Under the pieces are notes generated by a model. The model did not search any database, was not told the origin of the DNA, and was given only the letters and a program-made list of their open reading frames with translations. Positions 56,755-64,000 of a stretch of DNA of 64,000 nucleotides are shown in pieces (positions within the stretch are counted from its first letter, which is position 1; every line of letters starts with the position of its first letter). Made by a program: the position numbers and the translations under genes. The stretch comes from Clitoria ternatea (taxonomy: Eukaryota; Streptophyta; Magnoliopsida; Fabales; Fabaceae), in contig CM075675.1 of NCBI GenBank assembly GCA_037962975.1, forward strand, positions 9,000,001 to 9,064,000, given 5' to 3'.

Positions 56755-59752
56755 GCTGGGTCAGCAACATAAAAAACTTGCTTCACTTGTGTTGCCATAA
56801 TGAATGGTTCGTCCTTATGTCCTATTTTGTTAACGTCCACCAATGTAACTCCTAAATCATTAGTTTTGACACTGTTCTTATTGTCAACCCATTTGCATTT
56901 AAACACAGGAATGGTCAAGGGACCGTAATCGACTTCCCATATATCTTCAATCACACCAAAGTAGCATGACTCGACCATGACAGGGTTTTTGTCCTTTGAA
57001 GTTGAGAAATGCATTGACTGAGCCATAACCATCACTCCACTATTTTGATTTGTACTCTTTTCATCCTGTGTCCTTGTATAAAATGAATAGTTGTTTATGT
57101 CATACCCACAAAAGTTGAGGACATCAAAGTTTGGGCCCTGTGCCAGTCGATGTAATGTCGAGGATGCAGATGCATCTTTCAAAACGGTCTTTTGGAACCA
57201 CTGCATGAAAATCTTGTTGTGTTCATTCAACAACCACTTTTCAGTCATTTTAGGGTTGGTTCTCTTGACTAGCTCCTTGTGAGTGGCTAGATACGGTTGC
57301 ACATCGTCCGTGTTGTTTAAAATATACAAGTGTGCTTGAAGGACATCATCACGTGGCATGCTCTTCATTTTTTTTCCAATCGTTCCTTTCCCATCCAATC
57401 TCCTTTCATGACGAGTCATTGGAATACCAATGCTTGCAGCATGTGACATGTATTCAGTACGAAGCTTAATTACTTCCTCTGCAATATATCTTTCCATAAT
57501 TGAAGCTTCGGGATGACATTGATTCTTCATATACCCTTTCAATATCTTCATATATCGCTTAACGGGATACATCCACTGCAAGAACACTGAACCACACAAA
57601 CGGACCTCTCTCACCAAATGGATGATTAAGTGGACCATTATGTCAAAAAAAGAAGGCGGGAAATACATTTCAAGCTGAAATAATATAAGTGATGCTTCCT
57701 GTTCCAACACATCCAATTCGCCGGGCACGATTACCTTACAACATATGGCATTGAAAAACATACACAACCTTGTTATAACATTTCTCACATTTTTAGGAAG
57801 AATGTCACGAATGGCGATAGGAAGAAACTGTTGCATCAACATATGACAATCGTGAGACTTCAATTCAACTAACTTCAAATCTTTCATGGAAACACAAGAG
57901 TTGATGTTGGAGCCATAACCAGACGGAACTTTCGCACTTCGTAATGATTCACATAGACTTTGCTTTTCTTTTCTGGACAATGTATGACATGTTGGGGGCA
58001 AATATGTTCTTTTGCCCTTTGATTGTGGATGTAAATCCTGACGTATACCCATCAACTCCAAGTCCATACATGAATTTAGGCCATCCTTAGTCTTCCCGGG
58101 TATGTTTAAGAGTGTACCAACCAAACTATCACACACATTTTTCTCCACATGCATTACATCAATGCAGTGTCTTACTTCAAGCTCCCTCCAATATGGCAGG
58201 TCAAAAAACACTAACTTTTTCTTCTAGTTGTTTTGTGTCGGGTGTTGTTTTTCACACTTACCAAACTGCACGTTGATGTCTTTCACCTTTTCATATGCCT
58301 GGCGACCAGATAGTGGTGGAGGAGCCAATTCAAAATCTTGGGCACCGTTAAATGACTTCTTTAACCTCCGAAACGGATGATTCACTTTAAGAAACCTTCA
58401 ATGTCGAAGATAAATATTTTTCCTACCATGATGCAGCCGCACAGAACTAGTCCCCTCCTCACATACTGGACAAGCTTTATGACCCTTCACGCTGTACCCG
58501 AATAAGTTACCATACGCTGGAAAGTCATTGATCGTGCAAAATAGCATGACATACAATTTGAATGACTGTCCAGTAAACCTGTCAAACACATGAACCTCGT
58601 CTTCCCATAACCTTTTGAGGTCTTCAACTAATGGAGTTAAATATACATCAATGTCATTCCCCAATTGTCATGGACCAAAAATCATCATTGATAACATGAC
58701 ATATTTCTGCTTCATGCACAACCATGGCGGCAAGTTGTAAACAAACAACAAAACAGGCCACAAACTATGGTTTGAGCTCAGGTTTCCAAACGGGTTCATG
58801 CCATCTGTGGCTAGTGCAAGCCTAACATTTCTTGGCTCATGGGCAAAATCCAGAAAAATCGTATCCATTTTCTTCCATTGAGATCCATCGGCCGGATGCC
58901 TAAGTAGTCCGTTAACAACCCTTTCATCAGCATGCCATCTCATAAGTTTTGCATCATCTACATTGGCAGACAGACACTTTAGTTTTGGAACTATAGGCAG
59001 ATACCACAACACCTTTGCAGGAGACCCTTTAGGGCAGACCTCATCAGAATCCGCCTCTTTCTTCTTATACCGTGACACCCCACACCTAGGACATCGATGC
59101 ACCATTTCTAACTCACCTCGAAATAATACACAATCATTTGGGCATGCATGTATTTTCTCATACTCTAAACCCATAGGACACAACACCTTTTTGGCCTCAT
59201 AGTTACGATTTGGCAAGGTGTTTCTAGCTGGGAGCATTTCTTTCAACAACTTCAGTAAGTCAGTGAAACTTTTATCTGTCCACCCATTTATGGCTTTCAA
59301 ATTAAACAATCGCAAAACTGCTGATAACCTCATGAAATTTACACAGTTTGGATACAACGGCTGCTCAGAATCCTCACACAGAGTCGTATATACATGAGCT
59401 TTCTTAAAACCTTCTACCCCCACATCACGGATCATATCCTCGAGTCGGTCATCCATGTCGACATCGGTGTCATGCATCGAGCTTCGATTTTCAGTTTGAG
59501 AGCTGTTACTTGGCACCACCACATCTTCACCATGCCATATCCAACACGTATAACTACGCAGAAAACCGTCACACAGTAGATGTTCTCGCACCTCTTCCAA
59601 GTCTACCTGACGCGGGTTCAAACATTTAACACAAGGGCAAAAATACTTTCCATTCACCTCCACTGCATTCCTTGCTACGAATTCTATAAATGATTCAACT
59701 CCCCCTCGTACTCTAGACTTAGGTGTGATGCAGTTATCCAACTCCGGTCCAT
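56755..59752 (-). pseudogene. outer CACTA TNP2 transposase, multiply mutated
   Basis: The start is ATG at 59752 (MDRSWITASHL). A G5 run at 59705-59701 puts the rest one base out of frame; after it the frame reads VESFIEFVARNAVEVNGKYF. Hallmarks: CPCVKCLNP and CWIWHGE (Transpos_assoc), LATDGMNPFG, NDFPAYGNL and HCIDVMHVEKNV (Transposase_21), SHDCHMLMQQFLP and WMYPVKRYMKILKGY (DUF4218-like), SCYFGVIEDIWEVDY (DUF4216-like). Three stops share one frame: TGA 58670-58668, TGA 58400-58398, TAG 58226-58224. No intron interrupts the part where the inner family has three. The gene continues at 45145-44962 beyond the inserted CACTA. Confidence 0.92.
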
Positions 59753-59792
59753 ACCAACTGTTTACAAGGTGCTATGATCAACCTCACTTTTT

Positions 59793-60106
59793 CTACAAAG
59801 GTGGTGGTCCTATACCCATACAGGATGACAATTGTTTTTATACGTCATTCATATATACGGGTTAGAAGTTATTTTAAAATTTGATAAAATTTCGGCAGTA
59901 TTTCACATTGGTCTCTAAGTACACAAAATGAGAGTGGTCAAATCAAATTCAACCACAACCAAATATGCACCTAGAGAATAACACAAAATGCAAGTTACCG
60001 AAAGTTTATCAAATTTTAAAATAACTCCTAACTTGTACATACTAATGACGTATAAAAAATAATTGTTCATCCCAAACTATCCAAACGGACAATTCAAGAT
60101 TCAACA
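59793..60106 (-). promoter_or_regulatory. long foldback upstream of outer TNP2
   Basis: Arms 59829-59899 and 59996-60066 pair well: TTTTTATACGTCATT, GTTAGAAGTTATTTTAAAAT, TTTGATAAAATTTCGG and their complements. Loop-side pairing is weaker. The foldback lies about 40-350 bp upstream of the ATG at 59752. The 38 nt segment 59924-59887 (minus) matches the inner-family 3' arm at 33 positions. TTGAATCTTGAATTGTCC (minus, near 60105-60088) also matches the segment before the inner foldback. Confidence 0.75.
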
Positions 60107-60109
60107 TAA

Positions 60110-61810
60110 ATGATGAAATTAATTAATTTAATGACCATTTCTATCGAATCTCAAACGGGGAACTACGGTTCACTCATGCACAGCCACTTTCATACTAATT
60201 AACAACCACACATATAGAACAACAATAAAAATAACATATAAGAGCAACCAACAACAACAGAAATAAAATGTATTATATTAGTTAACTTTTTTCCTAAATT
60301 AGTATGATGTTTTTGATTTGTGTTATTTTGAAGTAGAAGTATGTTGTTGGAGTATGGATTATGGATTATGGATTATGATGTTGGTTTATAAGACTTTTAA
60401 ACTTTAGACTTTTATTTAGTAATTAGTATGATGTTTTTAATTTGTGTTATTTTCAAGTAGAACTATGGTGTTGGATGATGGATTATGATTACGGAGCAAC
60501 ATATAAAAATCTAAAATCTTAATATTGTTATTAATTTTAGTTTTGTTACTTTACGTTTCTTAAATATTGATTTGAGTCCACTAAACTAAAATTTTACTGT
60601 TTTAGTCTATAAACTAGTTAATTTGTGATATTTAGTTCATAAAATTTTAATTTATTCTATTGGTCCAATCAATAATGTGAACAATGAAAGAAGTGTATGA
60701 GATAATTTTAAGGATTTTTAAAAAAATTACTAAACTTATTTTATTTATCAAAGTTATTTTTATCTAATAAACTTTTAAGCTAGTAAAATAAACTATAAAT
60801 TAGTTTAATTATGCTACGTAAACATAATTTCTATTAAAGGTAATCCTATTTAAACCGAAAATATACATATTATGATGAAGCTAATTTTTAAGAGGATATT
60901 CTTTTCATCTGTAAATAGTATATGCTTAAGAGAAATCAAACACATACCAACCAACCCATTTGTAATTTATAAAACTTCATATTATGCCATTTAGTTTGTT
61001 CACTTCAATGAATAATATTAAGTTTATCTCATAAATTGATCCTATAAAGTTCTTCAGGGATAATGATATAAGTTTGTGTGATTTATCACACTTAGATTTT
61101 ATTTGATCAGTCATATAAAATTTTAAAAAAAATCATGCCCAATTTGTTGGTTCCTTAAGGTCTACAGCCTTGCAATGGTGGAAGTTGCAATACGAAATAA
61201 AAGAACCACCGAGAGGCAGATTAAATACATTACCGATTTTTTTAAAAAAATTCATTTTCGCAATACAAAACAGAAATTAAAAATATCAGCAGATGAAAAT
61301 GTAAACAGAGGAGAGGAAACTGTTTTCAGAAAAATGGAAAAAATAGAGCTGAAAAAATAAAGAGAGGAGAATACGAGTAGGAGAGGGGGAAGAGAAGAGA
61401 TAGAGAACGAAGAGCAGAGCAAAATAGAAACTCACAGAAACTAACCATTTCAATAACCTAAACTCATACAAACTATTAACCAACTTTAACATGTTCAGCA
61501 TAACAGTTTAACTACACAGGCAATGTACATTCAGCTTCAATAATGAAAACACACAAGCATGACAATGGGGGGTTCAGGGAACAGATTCTGAGTAGCAAGG
61601 GAACGAATGACAACACGTACGCATGACAATGGGGTTTCAGGGAACAGAGGGAACCTACCTGAATGAAGAAACGAAGAAGATGCTGAACAGAGAAGGGCAC
61701 GAAGCTCAGGGAACCTCCAACCTTTGTGCGAGTGAGGAAGATGACAACCAGCGCGAAAGAAGAAGAGAAAGTGAAAAAAGACTAAAAGGCGCGGCTTTTG
61801 AAGTTTCAGA
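60110..61810 (-). other. leader/upstream region of outer CACTA
   Basis: AT-rich, with a direct duplication near 60299-60360 and 60420-60480 (TTAGTATGATGTTTTT, ATTTGTGTTATTTT, AAGTAGAA). Further upstream (61175-61810) is a purine-rich stretch on the plus strand, i.e. a pyrimidine-rich leader in the direction of the genes, as in the inner family. Short frames here have no domains. Confidence 0.5.
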
Positions 61811-61814
61811 AAAG

Positions 61815-62342
61815 ATGTATATTCACGGTTCCCCTTGAAACCGTGAATATATTACATATATATTCATGGTTGAACAAACAACAGTGGATAAATGTTAACT
61901 CTATCACCACGGTTACGACCCCAACCATGGATAAATATTAAATCTATAATAACAGTTATAGAAACAATCGTCGACATACAGTACCCAATGATTAAACCCT
62001 AAAACCTGAGCTATATATCCACGGTTGAAAATACAACCGTGATTATAGACATCAATATATATCCATGGTTAACATCATAACCCTGATCATACCCATGAAT
62101 ATATAGTCACGGTTGTGCACACAACCGTGGATTCAGGTACTATATATCCACGGTTGACTCCTCAACCGTGAATATATATTGATGGCTACGACATGGTTAT
62201 GATGTTAACCATGGATATATAGTTTTCTCTGATTATATCGTTCACCTTATAATTTCAAAAATGTCATCGCGCATGTTTTTATCACTGATCCACTTCAACC
62301 CGTGAATATATCCCGTTGTTATATCCAATTTTTACACTAGTG
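61815..62342. repeat. 5' subterminal repeats and TIR of outer CACTA
   Basis: Words ATATATCCACGGTT and AACCGTGAATATA alternate and end in the terminal repeat (TTACACTAGTG). They mirror 41088-41465. Confidence 0.85.
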
Positions 62343-62345
62343 TCA

Positions 62346-62639
62346 GACAAGCATTATAGAAATCTAGCCAGATAGGGCTCCGAAGATAGGGTTGCCTCAT
62401 CATTCGTTCTGTTTCATCCATGGATCGCTCCAAATCTGTAAGGATTACAGTTCCAAAAGGTTCTCCCCGAGTTTGAATTTGGTTTTATATCTTTTTGTAA
62501 CACCCTCGGTTATCTAGGACCATCCATTCCATCTAGGATGCACTATCTCTGTATCCATGCATACCTTCATCTAGTGTCTGGCATTTTAGACTTAGCCATT
62601 GCTCTAATAATAGATTGAAATTAATAAAATTACAACATG
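62346..62639. other. flank of the outer CACTA, no gene recognised
   Basis: A TGTAACACCC word at 62515 could be an LTR start, but no matching end was found. Confidence 0.4.
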
Positions 62640-64000
62640 ATTTCATTTTTAACCCTCTTTGTGACTTTTGCGAAGTATGCCATTTGGCAAAACAAAAGAA
62701 ATAGAAATTCTCCTTAAGCTATTCCAAAGTAGCTCAACCATTTAATTTGGTACACATGCATATTTAGGGGCCATATATTACTACTTCTGTACATGGACAT
62801 AGATATTTTTTTACCATTGTGGACGACTTCTCAAGGTTCACTTAGGTTGTCCTGTTAAGAGGGAAATATAAAGTGAGAAGACACATTGAAAGTTTTGTAC
62901 ACATGGTAAAAACTCAGCATGACAAGGCTGTCAAGGTAATTAGGAGTGACAATGGCCTTGAATTTAACATGTCAGATATCTATGCCAAGCATGGCATGCT
63001 CCATGAAACCTCTTATAGAGAAACTCCATAACAGAATGCTCGAGTGGAGAGAAAACATCAACATATCCTCTCCATGGCAAGAGCACTGATGATCCAGTTA
63101 GGTTTACCAAAATTATATTAGTCCTACTCAATTCTACATGCTGTGTATTTGATCAACAGAGTCCCTTCACCCATTCTTTGCAATGCTTGCCCCTTCCAGT
63201 TGTTGACAGGTACATTACTTGATCTGCAAGGCTTGAGAATCTTTGGCTCACTGTGTTATGTTTTAACTCCTGAGAATCATAGAAGAAAGTTTAATCCCAG
63301 AGCTGCTCCATCAATTTTTTTAGGATTTAAGGCAGACACAAAAGGATTTGCAGTTCTGGATCTGAAAACCCAAGCCATTCATACTTCAAGGAATGTAATC
63401 TTTTTTGAGAGATTTCTCCGTTATATATATACCTTGTCACTCTCATCTTGGAGATACTCTTTTGTTCCTTTAAGCACACCACTTGCCCCTCAAAACCTTA
63501 TCACACCTAAACCAACTCTCTCCCACACACTTGAACCTACCACACCTTAAACCTCTCCTTCTCTACCTACTCCTACATCACCTGAACCTCCTCCTATAAC
63601 ACCTCATTCTTCTCAACCTGTTAGACTTAGGGAACCACCCTCATACTTGGATGACTATCAATGCAATACCCTCTCTTCCTGCCCTTCTAAATATATCATC
63701 ACTAAGTATCTCAATTACTCTCAAATCCCTTCTCACCAGTGAGCCTATACCATCTCCCTTGATTCACTTTCTGAGCCTACCTCTTATCAGGAAGTCTCTC
63801 AGTTTTCAGAATGTCAAGAAGCTATGACCAAGGAGTTTCAGGCCCTACATCAAAATAATATCTAGGAAGTGGTCCCTTGTCCACCAAATATCCACCCCAT
63901 TGACAGCAAATGGGTGTATAAGGTTAAAAGAAAAGTTAGTGGCAGTGTTGAAAGGTACAAAGCTCGCCTTGTAGCAAAGGGATATACTAAAATTGAAGGT
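62640..64000 (+). pseudogene. decayed Ty1/copia pol, running off the window
   Basis: In order, with stops and one or more frame changes: a zinc motif (CDFCEVCH, KQKK), integrase (HIWGPY, VDDFSRFTW, IRSDNGLEF, QNARVERKHQHILSMARAL), the open piece 63143-63550 (YLINRVPSPIL, RIFGSLCYV, FLGFKADTKGF), a proline- and serine-rich linker, then the start of reverse transcriptase (SKWVYKVKRK, ERYKARLVAKGYTKIEG). In-frame stops lie for example near 63029 and 63119. Only part is in the window and no LTR was seen. It is older than the copia element at 28082. Confidence 0.85.

Larger units (their letters stand above)
41088..62342 (-). mobile_element. outer CACTA transposon (second family), interrupted
   Basis: The left end is CACTAGTGGAAAAAATGG and the right end, as reverse complement, is CACTAGTGTAAAAATTGG. 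Both sides have a perfect TCA duplication (41085-41087, 62343-62345). Total span 21,255 bp, of which 45146-56754 is a later insertion of the inner family, leaving about 9.6 kb. Genes run on the minus strand, so the promoter end is near 62342: leader with long foldback, TNP2, then the second gene. Subterminal repeats use CACGGTT/AACCGTG words, unlike the TAGCGACGG words of the inner family. Both genes are mutated. Confidence 0.93.

Overview
The window is AT-rich nuclear DNA of a higher plant, probably a eudicot. It carries plant TNP2/CACTA, hAT, Ty1/copia and Ty3/gypsy elements, a 5S-derived Cassandra-type LTR, short GT-AG introns, and microsatellites in AT-rich spacers. I found no intact ordinary host gene and cannot name the species. 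It reads as a nested repeat region, such as pericentromeric or intergenic DNA.

Layout, left to right. Positions 1-1908 and on past 4584 hold a degenerate long inverted repeat, cut by a 2.67 kb solo gypsy LTR (1914-4579, TSD ctaag). A Cassandra-like LTR (5152-5343 plus 17162-17470) is split by CACTA copy 1 (5344-17161, TSD taa). Then come spacer, a 540 bp hAT MITE (18824-19363, TSD aatgtgat) and a deleted Ty3/gypsy element with a minisatellite (20761-24133). A near-intact Ale-like copia element on the minus strand follows (28082-32776, TSD gaaag), flanked by two copies of an unknown gene-like sequence. Next are a decayed TNP2 fragment (36.8-37.1 kb) and a decayed gypsy integrase (39.66-40.52 kb). 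A second CACTA family fills 41088-62342 (minus strand, TSD tca); CACTA copy 2 of the first family (45146-56751, TSD tca) is inserted in its transposase gene. A decayed copia pol runs off the right edge.

The two copies of the first family share about 7 kb of nearly identical 3' sequence, encoding a multi-exon TNP2 transposase and a second protein (Transposase_24, proline-rich repeats, coiled coil). Their 5' parts differ, and the long first leader intron of each holds different foreign material: a hAT transposase fragment in copy 1; DUF1218, probable PPR and coiled-coil exon fragments in copy 2. Copy 1 has a nonsense codon in TNP2. Copy 2 is the best candidate for an active source. The outer family differs: its TNP2 shows no introns and its second gene carries a DUF8039-like region and a Ulp1/C48 cysteine protease domain. 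Its genes hold many stop codons that look like C-to-T or G-to-A changes.

The most interesting signal is a long foldback (about 230-330 nt) just upstream of the TNP2 start in all three elements. Its 3' arm contains a 38 nt core that is 33/38 identical, without gaps, between the two families although their proteins are well diverged. This suggests a conserved hairpin RNA (microRNA-like precursor or leader regulatory structure) of plant CACTA elements.
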